Assembly: GCF_003386865.1 (NCBI RefSeq)
Contig: NZ_QTUA01000001.1
Span: 868,001-932,000 of the forward strand
From: Calidifontibacter indicus
GTDB lineage: Bacteria; Actinomycetota; Actinomycetes; Actinomycetales; Dermatophilaceae
DNA length: 64,000 nt
Reading direction: 5' to 3'
Shown: one piece after another, positions 55,554 to 64,000 of the stretch
How the letters are laid out: each line of letters opens with the position of its first letter
Position numbering within the stretch: position 1 is the first letter of the stretch
Program-made: the position numbers and the translations under genes
The notes under the pieces: generated by a model
Databases searched by the model: none
Told to the model about the DNA's origin: nothing
Seen by the model: only the letters and a program-made list of their open reading frames with translations

Positions 55554-57097
55554 CGGCGCCCCGCATTCAGGACGGCGTCGACGTAGGCGGTGCTGTGCAG
55601 GCTGGCCGCGGCGCGCTCGGCGTAGGAGTAGAGCGGGCCGGCGAACACGGTGAACGAGAGACCGAAGGCGACCAGGAGCGCGGCGGCGCCCACCATCAGC
55701 GGGGGCATCGGACGGCGGTCGTCGACGACCGCTTCGACCTCGTCCTCGGGCACCTCGGTCAGCTCGGCGGGCAGCTTCTCCGGCGGCACACCCCAGAACG
55801 CGCGCCCCCACACCTTCGCCATCGCCATCAGCGTCAGCAGGCTGGTGACGATGCCGCCGACGACCACGAGCCAGGCGAGTGGGGTGCCGAGTTCGGCACC
55901 GCCGTGCATCAGGCCGAGCTTGCCGATGAACCCCGAGAACGGTGGGATGCCGGCGAGGTTCATCGCCGGGATGAAGAACAGCACGGCGAGCACCGGCGAC
56001 AGCTTCGCCAGCCCACCGAGGCTGTCGAGCGAACTCGAACCGCCGCGGCGTTCGATGAGACCGGTGACCAGGAAGAGCGTGGCCTGGATGGTGATGTGGT
56101 GCGCGGTGTAGAAGATCGTCGCCGCCATACCGGCCTGGTTCGCGACCGCGATGCCCAGAATCATGTAGCCGAGGTGGCTGACCAGGGTGAACGAGAGCAT
56201 TCGCTTGATCTCGTTCTGGGCGACCGCGCCGAGGATGCCGATCACCATCGTCAACAGTGACGCGATCAGCAGCAGATTGGTGAGGTGTTGCCCGGGGAAC
56301 AGCAGCGTCTGGGTGCGGATGATCGCGTAGACACCGACCTTGGTGAGCAACCCGGCGAACACCGCGGTGACCGGTGCGGGCGCCGTGGGGTAGGAGTCGG
56401 GCAGCCACGCCGACAGCGGGAAGACCGCCGCCTTGATCGAGAAGGTGACCAGCAACAGCACCTGCAGCAGCAGTTGCACCGACGGGTCGAGTTCGGCGAG
56501 ACGTCCGGCCAGTTGCGCCATGTTGACCGTGCCGGTGGCGGCGTAGATCGACGCCAACGAGATGAGGAACAGCGACGACGACAGCAGGCTCACCATGACG
56601 TACGTCGTCCCGGCGCGGATGCGGTCGGCGGTGCCGCCCAGGGTGAGCAGCACGTAGGAGGCGAACAGCAGGATCTCGAACCCGACGAACAGGTTGAACA
56701 GGTCCCCGGCCAGGAAGGCGTTGGAGACGCCGGCGATCAGCAGCAGGAAGGTGGGGTGGTAGATCGAGACGGGTGTCTCGCGGCGCACCTCGTCCTGGTC
56801 CTGCCCGGTGGAGAACACCAGCACCGCCAGGGCGATGACGGCCGCGACGAACAGCATCAGCGAACTGAGCCGGTCGGCGACCAGCGCGATGCCCAGCGGC
56901 GCGGGCCAGTCACCGACCCACAGGGCGAGCGGGCCCACCCGGTCGGTGTGGTACATCAGCACCGCCGCGACGGTGATGACCCCGCCCAGGCACAGGATCG
57001 ACACCGCTCGCTGCAAACGCGGACGGCGGGGGAGGGCGAGGGCCACACCGGCACCGAAGATGGTGAGCAGGACGGGCACGGGGAGCAGGTTGTTCAT
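55550..57097 (-). CDS. mrpD: Monovalent cation/proton antiporter subunit D
   Basis: This 515-aa protein is MrpD/MnhD, homologous to the NuoL/M/N antiporter subunits of complex I, with about 14 transmembrane helices and a conserved core that includes KVGVYAIIRTQTLLFPGQ. It forms part of the proton path. Start and stop overlap neighbours by 4 bp each (mrpC and mrpE). Confidence 0.94.
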   Translation of the reverse strand: MNNLLPVPVLLTIFGAGVALALPRRPRLQRAVSILCLGGVITVAAVLMYHTDRVGPLALWVGDWPAPLGIALVADRLSSLMLFVAAVIALAVLVFSTGQDQDEVRRETPVSIYHPTFLLLIAGVSNAFLAGDLFNLFVGFEILLFASYVLLTLGGTADRIRAGTTYVMVSLLSSSLFLISLASIYAATGTVNMAQLAGRLAELDPSVQLLLQVLLLVTFSIKAAVFPLSAWLPDSYPTAPAPVTAVFAGLLTKVGVYAIIRTQTLLFPGQHLTNLLLIASLLTMVIGILGAVAQNEIKRMLSFTLVSHLGYMILGIAVANQAGMAATIFYTAHHITIQATLFLVTGLIERRGGSSSLDSLGGLAKLSPVLAVLFFIPAMNLAGIPPFSGFIGKLGLMHGGAELGTPLAWLVVVGGIVTSLLTLMAMAKVWGRAFWGVPPEKLPAELTEVPEDEVEAVVDDRRPMPPLMVGAAALLVAFGLSFTVFAGPLYSYAERAAASLHSTAYVDAVLNAGRR

Positions 57098-57522
57098 TCG
57101 CTCACCACGTCCTCGCCGCTGTCGGAGAAGGTGGTCTCCTCGTAGGAGTCGGACGCCTCGTCGGCCTCGGCCAGCGCGCGGATGCGGGCGTCCTCGACGT
57201 CGTCGGCGGTCTCGTCGTGGCCGTGCAGCTGGAAGCTGCGGTAGGCCATCGCCAGCACGAAGGCCGACACCGCCAAGGTGATCACGATGGCCGTCAGCAC
57301 CATTGCCTGGGGCAGTGGATCGGCGGTGGAGTCACGCGAGAACATCCCGATGATCGGCGGCTTGCCGGCCGGACCGGCGGCATTGAGGAAGAGCAGGTTG
57401 ACCCCGTTGCTGCAGATCACGACCCCGATGAGGATGCGGGTGAGTGATCGCTCGAGCAGCAGGTAGACGCCGCAGGCGACCATGAGTCCGGCGGCGACCG
57501 AGAGGGTGAGGTTGGCGCTCAT
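57094..57522 (-). CDS. mrpC: Monovalent cation/proton antiporter subunit C
   Basis: This 142-aa protein is MrpC/MnhC, a NuoK-like subunit with three transmembrane helices (GVYLLLERSLTRILIGVVIC and DPLPQAMVLTAIVITLAVSA). The C-terminal 40 residues are acidic and polar, longer than usual. It overlaps the mrpA stop and the mrpD start by 4 bp each. Confidence 0.93.
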   Translation of the reverse strand: MSANLTLSVAAGLMVACGVYLLLERSLTRILIGVVICSNGVNLLFLNAAGPAGKPPIIGMFSRDSTADPLPQAMVLTAIVITLAVSAFVLAMAYRSFQLHGHDETADDVEDARIRALAEADEASDSYEETTFSDSGEDVVSE

Positions 57523-60500
57523 CGCGGCGGGCCCCCTCGCTCGGGTCGCTGGTCGGGTCGCTGGTCGGTTCGTGGATCGGGGCGGTGCGTCGGGCGGGTG
57601 TGCAGGTGCCGGTCGTGACCGCCGGGGATGGCCCGGGTCGACGCGCTGATCGGCAGCGGCGCGAGGTCTTCCTTGGCGTGCACGTCGATGCCGGAGCCGA
57701 GGCTGCGGGCGAGGTCGAGGGCCATGCCGACGACGATCAGGTAGACGCCGATGTCGAACACCGTCGACGACACCAGGTGCAGGTCGCCGAGCATCGGCCA
57801 GTCGGCGCCCCACGGGGTGTGCCACACGTCGGGGCCCGGGATGCTCACCTTCAGGTCGTAGCTCTCCAGCACCTTGCCACCGAACAGCACCGGCGCGATC
57901 GCCGAAGCGATGGCGACGAACAGGCCGGCGCCCAGCAGCCGTCCGGCGTCGAACGGTGCGGCCTCGTCGAGTTCGTGGCGACCGGCGGCGAGGTAGCGGA
58001 TCATCAGCGCCATGCCGGCGACCAGGCCACCGGCGAACCCGCCGCCGGGCAGGTTGTGGCCGGCGAGCAGCAGGTAGATCGATGTGATGATGAGCGAGCC
58101 GAACAGCAGCCGGGTGATTACCTCGAACACCAGCGAGCGGGTGCGCGGCGAGAGAGTCTGGCCGCCACGCAGCCAGACGCCGGGGTGGTGGTCGTCCTTG
58201 TGGTCGTCGTCGTGCTGCTCCATCGCCTCCGCGGTGCGGGTGACGTCGGTGGTGCGCGAGCGCAGGAAGATGAGCGAGGCGACGCCGGTGGCCGCGATGA
58301 CGAGCACGGAGATCTCGCCGAAGGTGTCCCACGCGCGCATGTCGACGAGCGCGACGTTGACGATGTTCTTGCCGTAGCCGAATTCGTAGGCGAGGTCGTA
58401 CCAGCGCTCGCTCACCGGGGTAGCCGTGCGCGAACCGCCCGCCACCAGCGCCACGAGCGTCACGGTGGTGCCGACCAGCAGCGCCACCAGCACCCGCCAC
58501 CAGCGGGTCGAGCTCAACGGACGGTTGGTGAAGTAGCGCGGCAGTTTGCGGATGACCAGCACGAAGATGACGAGGCTGATCGTCTCGACGAGCACCTGGG
58601 TGAGCGCGAGGTCGGGTGCGCCCGCCACCACGAACATCAGCGAGAGGCTGTAACCGGTGACACCGGTGAGCAGCACCGCGCGCAACCGTCCGCGGGAGGT
58701 GGCGGCGAGGAAGGCCGCCCACACCATGACGACCGCGATCGAGACCTGCACCCAGTGGTCGAACAGCCGTACGTCGGGCCAGTGCTGCACGCGCACCAGC
58801 GCGAACAACGCCATGCACACGAACACGACCAGGATCGTGCCGAGGTAGATCGACAGCGAACCGCGCTGGGTGCGGGCGGTCGACTCGACGGCCAAGCGGT
58901 CGATGCCGCGCATCGAGCGGTGGTAGAGCTCCTCCGCGGTAGTGGTGCGCGGGAAGGTGGCCTGCACCGCGGCGATGCGTTTGCGGGCCATGAACAGGCC
59001 GACGCCCGAGGCCACCGCCACCACCGACATCGCCAGCGGCCAGCCGAGTCCGTGCCACAGGGCCAACCCGTGGCTCTCCTTGCCGGTGTCGATCGACTCG
59101 GCGTAGGGCGCAAGCAGGTCGGTCAGCGGGTGGCCGAGGAACCCGCCGACCAGCCCGGCGAGCCCGAGCAGGGCCGGCGCGAGCACCATGCCGACGGCCG
59201 GACGGTGCCAGTTGAGTTCGGGTGCGCCCTCCTTCTGCGCGAACGCGCCCCACCACCAGCGCAGGCTGTAGGCGACGGTGAGCGCCGAACCGAACACCAG
59301 CGCGAACGCGACGACGCCGGCGGCGAGCGGCGAGATCGACGGTGGCTCACCGGTGACCAGGTTGGTGACCGACTCGAAGGCCGACTCCTTGGTGACGAAG
59401 CCGAGCAGCGGCGGGAAACCGGCCATCGACAGCGCAGCCAGGCCACCGATCACGGCCAGCCACGGCACGCGGTAGCCCACCCCGCCCAGCTCGTGCAGGT
59501 TTCGGGTGCCGGCGCTGTGGTCGATGATGCCGACGCACATGAACAGGGTCGACTTGAACAGCGCGTGCGCGATGACCATGCCGAGGCCGGCGAGCGCGGC
59601 CGACCGAGTGCCGACGCCGACCAGCAGCACCATGAACCCGAGTTGGCTCACGGTGCCGTAGGCGAGCAGCAGTTTGAGGTCGCTCTGGCGTAGCGCCCGC
59701 CACCCTCCGACCAACATGGTGGCGGTGCCGAGCACCAGCACGGCAGGCCGCCAGAACGGGGTGTCGGCGAAGGACGGCGCGAGCACCGCCACGAGGTAGA
59801 CGCCGGCCTTCACCATTGCCGCGGCGTGCAGGTAGGCCGAGATCGGGGTGGGGGCAGCCATCGCGCCGGGCAGCCAGAAGTGGAACGGGATGAGCGCCGA
59901 CTTGCTCAGCGCGCCGACCAACAGCAGCAGCACCGCGACGGTGACGATCGTGCCTTCGGGCGGCGCCGCGACGATCTGGCTGAGTGAGTAGGTGCCGGCC
60001 TCGTGGCCGAGCGCGACGATGCCGATGAGCATCGCGAGGCCACCGGTCGTGGTCACCAGCAGCGCGGTGTTGGCGGCGCCTCGGTTGGCCCGGCGGGTGG
60101 GGTCGTGGGCGATGAGCAGGTAGGAGAAGACCGAGGTCAGCTCCCAGAAGACGTACATCAGCACCAGGTCGTCGGCAGTGACGAGACCGAGCATGGTGCC
60201 GGCGAAGATCGTCAGGATCGAGCCGCTGCGCATCGGCATCTCGCCGTCGAAGTACCACCGGCAGTAGACCAGCACGAGCGTGCCGATCCAGCAGACGACC
60301 ATCGCCAGCAGCCACTGCACCAGCCCGACGTGGAGGTCGAGATTGACCCCGAGCGAGGGGATCCAGGAGTACTGCGTGTCGTAGGTGCTGCCGCTGGTGA
60401 TCGTCGGCGCCAGCTGCACCAGCCAGACGCCGGACAGCAGCGGAACCAGGGCCAACGCGAAGAAGGCACGGGAGCCGAGCAGGCGGGCCAGGATCGGGGT

Positions 60501-60545
60501 CGACGCACCCGCCACCGCATGCGCGGCAATGAGTACGTAGAGCAC
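57519..60545 (-). CDS. mrpA: Monovalent cation/proton antiporter subunit A (MrpA with fused MrpB region)
   Basis: This 1008-aa protein is the largest antiporter subunit. The NuoL-like core occupies about 1-500, with KSALIPFHFWLPGAMAAPTP as its signature. The C-terminal part carries the MrpB-like segment (LRGGQTLSPRTRSLVFEVITRLLF, then PGGGFAGGLVAGMALMIRYL), so no separate mrpB gene is needed. The tail is histidine- and arginine-rich and polar. I chose GTG 60545 because AAGGA stands about 9 nt upstream; an ATG at 60590 in the same frame is the alternative. The complex exports Na+ in exchange for H+ and supports pH and salt tolerance. Confidence 0.94.
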   Translation of the reverse strand: MLYVLIAAHAVAGASTPILARLLGSRAFFALALVPLLSGVWLVQLAPTITSGSTYDTQYSWIPSLGVNLDLHVGLVQWLLAMVVCWIGTLVLVYCRWYFDGEMPMRSGSILTIFAGTMLGLVTADDLVLMYVFWELTSVFSYLLIAHDPTRRANRGAANTALLVTTTGGLAMLIGIVALGHEAGTYSLSQIVAAPPEGTIVTVAVLLLLVGALSKSALIPFHFWLPGAMAAPTPISAYLHAAAMVKAGVYLVAVLAPSFADTPFWRPAVLVLGTATMLVGGWRALRQSDLKLLLAYGTVSQLGFMVLLVGVGTRSAALAGLGMVIAHALFKSTLFMCVGIIDHSAGTRNLHELGGVGYRVPWLAVIGGLAALSMAGFPPLLGFVTKESAFESVTNLVTGEPPSISPLAAGVVAFALVFGSALTVAYSLRWWWGAFAQKEGAPELNWHRPAVGMVLAPALLGLAGLVGGFLGHPLTDLLAPYAESIDTGKESHGLALWHGLGWPLAMSVVAVASGVGLFMARKRIAAVQATFPRTTTAEELYHRSMRGIDRLAVESTARTQRGSLSIYLGTILVVFVCMALFALVRVQHWPDVRLFDHWVQVSIAVVMVWAAFLAATSRGRLRAVLLTGVTGYSLSLMFVVAGAPDLALTQVLVETISLVIFVLVIRKLPRYFTNRPLSSTRWWRVLVALLVGTTVTLVALVAGGSRTATPVSERWYDLAYEFGYGKNIVNVALVDMRAWDTFGEISVLVIAATGVASLIFLRSRTTDVTRTAEAMEQHDDDHKDDHHPGVWLRGGQTLSPRTRSLVFEVITRLLFGSLIITSIYLLLAGHNLPGGGFAGGLVAGMALMIRYLAAGRHELDEAAPFDAGRLLGAGLFVAIASAIAPVLFGGKVLESYDLKVSIPGPDVWHTPWGADWPMLGDLHLVSSTVFDIGVYLIVVGMALDLARSLGSGIDVHAKEDLAPLPISASTRAIPGGHDRHLHTRPTHRPDPRTDQRPDQRPERGGPPR

Positions 60546-60709
60546 GCCAGGCGTCCTTCCGTCTGGTGGCAAAAAGGGGAGTGCGTCCATTTTACAGACG
60601 GCACCGACAGCCGGCTCGGGTGCGCGGACGGTGCGGTGTGTGCTGGGCGCTCGGGGCGCGGTCGGTGCTGGATCGCCTCACGGACCGAACCGGCGTATAA
60701 CTGGACCTC

Positions 60710-62179
60710 ATGCGTTCCATCACCGCGCGTGCGCTTGCCGGGCTCGCCGCCGTCCTGGTTGCCTTCACTGCCTTGTTCGGGGCGGGCGGCAGCGCGATGG
60801 CCGCACCGGTGGCCTCGGCTGCTCGGTCGGTCGCACCGGCCATGGCGCTTCCGAAGGTGCTGAAGGTCGGCACCGAGGGCGTCTACCCGCCGTTCAGCTA
60901 CCACCAGGGCGGTCAGCTCACCGGCTACGACGTGGAGTTCATGAAGGCGCTGGGCAACAAGCTCGGTGTCGAGATCCAGTTCGTCGAAGTGCCGTGGGAC
61001 TCCATGTTCGCGGCGCTCACCTCCGGCCGCGTTGACGTAGTGGCCAACCAGGTCACCAAGAACCCCGAGCGGGCCGGCCTCTACGACCTGTCCGACCCGT
61101 ACATCGACACCACCGGTGTCGTGCTGGTCGCCGAGAACAACACCACGATCAAGTCGCTCGCCGACCTCAAGGGCAAGCGGGCCGGGCAGAACCTCACCAG
61201 CAACTGGGCCGACACCGCCAAGAAGGCCGGCGCGCAGATCGTCGGCGTCGACAGCATGGACAAAGCGATCCAGAACCTGCGCCAGGGCAGCGTCGACGTC
61301 GTCGTCAACGACAAGCTCGCCGTCCGTAACTTCCTGGCGACCACCTCCAACCCGGGCGTGAAGATCGTCGCCGAGACCGACGACCGCTCCGAGTCGGTGC
61401 TGGCCGCGCGTAAGAACTCCGGGTTCATGCCGGAGCTCAATCAGGGCATCGCGCAGCTGAAGGCCGACGGCACCTCGCAGCGGCTCTACGACAAGTACTT
61501 CGACCCCAAAGCCGAGCCGATCACCGACTGGAAGATGATCCGCGACAACGCCTGGCCGATGGCCTGGGCAGCCATCAAGGTGACGATCCCGCTGACGATC
61601 ATCAGCTTCGTCATCGGCCTGATCATCGCGCTCGGCGTCGCCGTCGCACGCATGTCGACCAACCCGTTGGCGTTCCTGCCGGCGCGGCTGTTCATCTCGG
61701 TGTTCCGCGGCATCCCGGTGCTCGTGCTGCTGTTGCTCATCTACTTCGGTCTGCCGCAGTTCGGGTGGACACTCGCGCCGTTCACGGCCGCCGTCATCGG
61801 GTTCTCGCTCAACGTCGCCGGCTACGGCGCCGAGATCATCCGCGCGGCGATCCAGTCGGTGCCGCGCGGGCAGTGGGAAGCGGCCCGCACCATCGGCATG
61901 GACTACCGCACCACCCTGCGCCGACTGATCATCCCGCAGGCCGCGCGCACCGCCGTCCCGCCGCTGTCGAACACGCTCATCGACCTGGTGAAGTCGACCT
62001 CGCTGGCGTCGTCGATCCTCGTCGTCGAGTTGCTGCGGCAGGCGCAGATCGCCGCCGCGCCGACCTTCAAGTTCTTCACGCTCTACGGGCTCGCGGCGAT
62101 CTACTACTGGCTGATCAGCGTCGCGTTGTCGTTCGCCCAAGCGCGCATCGAGCGGCGGGTCAGCAGGTTCGTGGCATGA
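60710..62179 (+). CDS. Fused amino-acid-binding protein and ABC permease
   Basis: This 489-aa protein joins a signal peptide (about 1-31), a type II solute-binding domain (about 50-265) and a permease domain with five or so transmembrane helices (about 280-489). The EAA motif AARTIGMDYRTTLRRLII is present. Binding protein and channel on one chain is a known arrangement for polar amino-acid importers. TATAAC (60696-60701) ends 8 nt before ATG 60710. The ATPase gene follows 46 bp later. The amino acid is unknown; glutamine and cystine are candidates. Confidence 0.92.
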   Translation: MRSITARALAGLAAVLVAFTALFGAGGSAMAAPVASAARSVAPAMALPKVLKVGTEGVYPPFSYHQGGQLTGYDVEFMKALGNKLGVEIQFVEVPWDSMFAALTSGRVDVVANQVTKNPERAGLYDLSDPYIDTTGVVLVAENNTTIKSLADLKGKRAGQNLTSNWADTAKKAGAQIVGVDSMDKAIQNLRQGSVDVVVNDKLAVRNFLATTSNPGVKIVAETDDRSESVLAARKNSGFMPELNQGIAQLKADGTSQRLYDKYFDPKAEPITDWKMIRDNAWPMAWAAIKVTIPLTIISFVIGLIIALGVAVARMSTNPLAFLPARLFISVFRGIPVLVLLLLIYFGLPQFGWTLAPFTAAVIGFSLNVAGYGAEIIRAAIQSVPRGQWEAARTIGMDYRTTLRRLIIPQAARTAVPPLSNTLIDLVKSTSLASSILVVELLRQAQIAAAPTFKFFTLYGLAAIYYWLISVALSFAQARIERRVSRFVA

Positions 62180-62225
62180 GCCCGGTTCGCATCCTGATCA
62201 GTTCGCAACTCGTGGAAGGCCAGGC

Positions 62226-63008
62226 ATGACAGACCTGCTCGAGGTGACCAACCTCCGCAAGGCGTTCGGCGACCACCGGGTGATCGAGGACATCTCGTTC
62301 TCGGTGCCCGAGGGCAGCGTCACCGTGATCCTCGGACCCTCCGGCTCGGGCAAGACGACCCTGCTGCGCTCGCTCAACGGACTCGAACTGCCCGACTCGG
62401 GCGACGTGCGCATCGGTGAGGTGTCGGTCGACTTCGCCCAGGTGCGCCCCAACAAGCGCGGACGGCTGCCGTCCGACCAACGGGCCAAGATGGCCGCACT
62501 CACCGCCCGCAGCGCCATGGTGTTCCAGTCGTACAACCTGTTCCCCAACCGCACCGCACTGCAGAACGTCACCGAGGGTCCGACCGTCGTGCAGGGCGTG
62601 CCCGCCGATCAGGCTCGCCAGGACGCCGTCGAGCTGCTCACCAAGGTGGGGCTGGCCGACCACGTCGACAAGTACCCCTACCAACTGTCCGGTGGTCAGC
62701 AGCAGCGCGTCGGCATCGCCCGGGCGCTCGCGCTGAAGCCCCAGCTCGTGCTGTTCGACGAGCCCACGTCGGCCCTCGACCCGGAGCTCGTCGGCGACGT
62801 GCTGAGGGTGATCCGCGACCTCGCGGCCGAGGGCTGGTCGATGGTGATCGTCACGCACGAGGTGAAGTTCGCGGCGCAGGTGGCCGACCAGGTGTTGTTC
62901 ATCGACGGCGGTGTCGTGGTCGAGCAGGGTCCGCCGGCCGAGGTGATCTCCAACCCGCAGAACCCGCGTACCCAGGACTTCCTGCGCCGCATTCTCGAAC
63001 CGATCTAG
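62226..63008 (+). CDS. Amino-acid ABC transporter ATP-binding protein
   Basis: This 260-aa protein is the ATPase for the fused importer upstream: Walker A GPSGSGKTT, an insertion (VRPNKRGRLPSDQRAK) before the Q-loop, [15 protein letters not shown] and [13 protein letters not shown]. The ATG at 62226 has GGAAGG about 9 nt upstream. The E element copy 5 begins directly after its stop. Confidence 0.94.
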   Translation: MTDLLEVTNLRKAFGDHRVIEDISFSVPEGSVTVILGPSGSGKTTLLRSLNGLELPDSGDVRIGEVSVDFAQVRPNKRGRLPSDQRAKMAALTARSAMVFQSYNLFPNRTALQNVTEGPTVVQGVPADQARQDAVELLTKVGLADHVDKYPYQLSGGQQQRVGIARALALKPQLVLFDEPTSALDPELVGDVLRVIRDLAAEGWSMVIVTHEVKFAAQVADQVLFIDGGVVVEQGPPAEVISNPQNPRTQDFLRRILEPI

Positions 63009-63113
63009 CGGCTCCTTGGCCGTCCGCCCGCACGCCTCCTTCGTCGCCTGGCGGGCGAGGCGTCCCGCCGCTGTGAGCCTTCCAGTGCGGTCACCTCGGG
63101 TGACACCACCGGC
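63009..63113 (-). repeat. Structured intergenic element E, copy 5
   Basis: This copy starts at the base after the ATPase stop. Read from the ATPase gene it begins GGCTCCTTGGCCGTC, has the hairpin CGCCCGC/GCGGGCG, then GAGGCGTCCCGCCGCTGTGA and a second hairpin GTCACC/GGTGAC, ending CACCACCGGC. Its GGCTC can pair with GAGCC. Confidence 0.75.
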
Positions 63114-63127
63114 AGTGTTCACAGGGC

Positions 63128-63209
63128 GCACCAAGTCGCGTCAGACGCGAGTTACTCCGGCGTATCGAGCCCAACCGACGAGTAAGTCGCGCCTGGCGCG
63201 AGTTGGTGC
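63128..63209. repeat. Paired AAGTCGCG-N5-CGCGAGTT palindromes
   Basis: AAGTCGCG, a 5-bp spacer and CGCGAGTT occur at 63133-63153 and again at 63184-63204, 51 bp apart. GCACCAAGTCGCG (63128-63140) and CGCGAGTTGGTGC (63197-63209) also make a larger inverted repeat with one mismatch. The site lies between two convergent genes, so an operator role is doubtful; it may be a terminator or mobile palindrome. Confidence 0.6.
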
Positions 63210-63229
63210 GGGGGCTACTGGCCAGACAG

Positions 63230-64000
63230 CTACTGGTCGGACGGCTCGAGCAGTGCGATCGCAGCGTCGAGCATCCGCTCGGTGAGTTTGCCGGTGAAGG
63301 TGTTCTGCTGGCTCACGTGGTAACTCCCGACCAGACGCACCTCGCGGGTTTCGTTGCGTAGCAACGCAATCGCTCCATGACCGAACTTCGGCTTGGGTCG
63401 TGGCACCTCCCAGCCGAGGCGCCGGGCGGCGGCAAGAGCCGAGTCCCAGCCGATCGAGCCGAGCGCCAGGATCGACCGCAGGTGCGGTTGCGCGAACTGC
63501 AGATCGCGGTCGAGCCAGGGCGCGCAGGTGCGCTTCTCCTGCGTGGTCGGTTTGTTGTCGGGCGGCGCGCATCGCACGGCGGCGACGATGCGCAGGTCGG
63601 TGAGTTCGAGTCCGTCGCCGGCGTGCAGCGACGACGCCTGGTTGGCATAGCCGGCCCGGTGGAACGCCGCGTACAACCAGTCACCAGAACGGTCGCCGGT
63701 GAACATGCGTCCGGTGCGGTTGGCGCCGTTGGCCGCGGGTGCGAGGCCGACGACCAGGACGCGTCCGTGCGGGTCGCCGAACCCGGGGCCGGGGCGGCCC
63801 CAGTAGGGCTGATCGGCGAAGGATGCCCGTTTCTTCTGCGCGACCTCCTCGCGCCAGTCGACGAGTCGCGGGCAGGCGCGGCAGACCGAGATGCGGGCGT
63901 CGAGCTCGCCGAGATCGCCTGCGCCGGAGGCCAACTCGCTCACCTCGTCGGCAGAGCGGGCGACCGGGGTGTCGGCGTCGGCCGGGTCACCGGGCCAGCC
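63230..64000 (-). CDS. Family-5 uracil-DNA glycosylase (UdgB), 5' end outside window
   Basis: This enzyme removes uracil (and some damaged bases) from DNA. The N-terminal Cys cluster begins [16 protein letters not shown], which with a later cysteine in [17 protein letters not shown] binds an iron-sulfur cluster. Motif 1 is [20 protein letters not shown] and the C-terminal motif is [14 protein letters not shown], typical of family 5. GTG 63943 could start it, but the open frame continues to the window edge with sequence ([14 protein letters not shown]) that looks coding, so the true start is probably beyond 64000. Confidence 0.88.
   Translation of the reverse strand, partial: GWPGDPADADTPVARSADEVSELASGAGDLGELDARISVCRACPRLVDWREEVAQKKRASFADQPYWGRPGPGFGDPHGRVLVVGLAPAANGANRTGRMFTGDRSGDWLYAAFHRAGYANQASSLHAGDGLELTDLRIVAAVRCAPPDNKPTTQEKRTCAPWLDRDLQFAQPHLRSILALGSIGWDSALAAARRLGWEVPRPKPKFGHGAIALLRNETREVRLVGSYHVSQQNTFTGKLTERMLDAAIALLEPSDQ

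Overview
The window is high-GC DNA with dense gene packing, many GTG and TTG starts, DUF222/HNH-type endonucleases, a gluABCD-type glutamate importer, MrpA-type antiporter genes and a lysC-asd operon. This points to an actinobacterium, most likely of the order Micrococcales (Dermacoccaceae-like). The family assignment is inference from gene content only. It is ordinary chromosome: no phage, integron, CRISPR array or intact insertion sequence was seen.

Layout, left to right. 1-14.8 kb: a CorA-type metal channel, fumarase, an acetyltransferase that looks frameshifted, a transglutaminase-like protein, an acyl-CoA ligase, a transporter remnant, tRNA-Arg, a metallophosphoesterase, peptide deformylase, a PH-domain membrane protein, an Rsm22-like rRNA methyltransferase, an ArsR regulator with its MFS exporter, and divergent upp and tadA. 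14.8-25.9 kb: a GAF-domain activator beside a flavin monooxygenase with phased repeats between them, an MFS transporter, tRNA-Ser(CGA), an AraC/VOC pair, lactate 2-monooxygenase, two LytR_C proteins around a HerA-like ATPase, and a MerR regulator. 25.9-36 kb: tRNA-Ser(GGA), SRP RNA, dnaX, plsC, then DUF5063 and recR on the opposite strand, a PAP2-family membrane protein, and lysC-asd followed by a second Asd-like gene that has lost its catalytic residues. 35.7-43.6 kb: gluABCD, DUF2461, a patatin, a 3-oxoacid CoA-transferase pair and a phosphotransferase. 43.6-54.1 kb: a GH13 enzyme, an amino-acid permease, a phosphopantetheinyl transferase, an HNH endonuclease, an FtsX-type ABC exporter and a thioesterase. 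54.2-64 kb: an mrpACDEFG operon with every start overlapping the preceding stop, a fused binding-protein/permease with its ATPase, and a family-5 uracil-DNA glycosylase that runs off the end.

Most metabolic genes serve central carbon, fatty-acid/ketone-body and aspartate-family amino-acid metabolism. A recurring regulatory feature is leaderless translation: at least fifteen genes have a -10-like hexamer ending 6-8 nt before the start codon.

The most unusual signal is non-coding. Five copies of a roughly 105-110 nt intergenic element each sit 0-12 nt after the end of a transcript unit and always have the same orientation relative to it. Their flanks are conserved and their central hairpin covaries. 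A second family of three hairpins also shows compensated stem changes. I cannot tell from sequence alone whether these are RNA elements, terminators or mobile palindromes.
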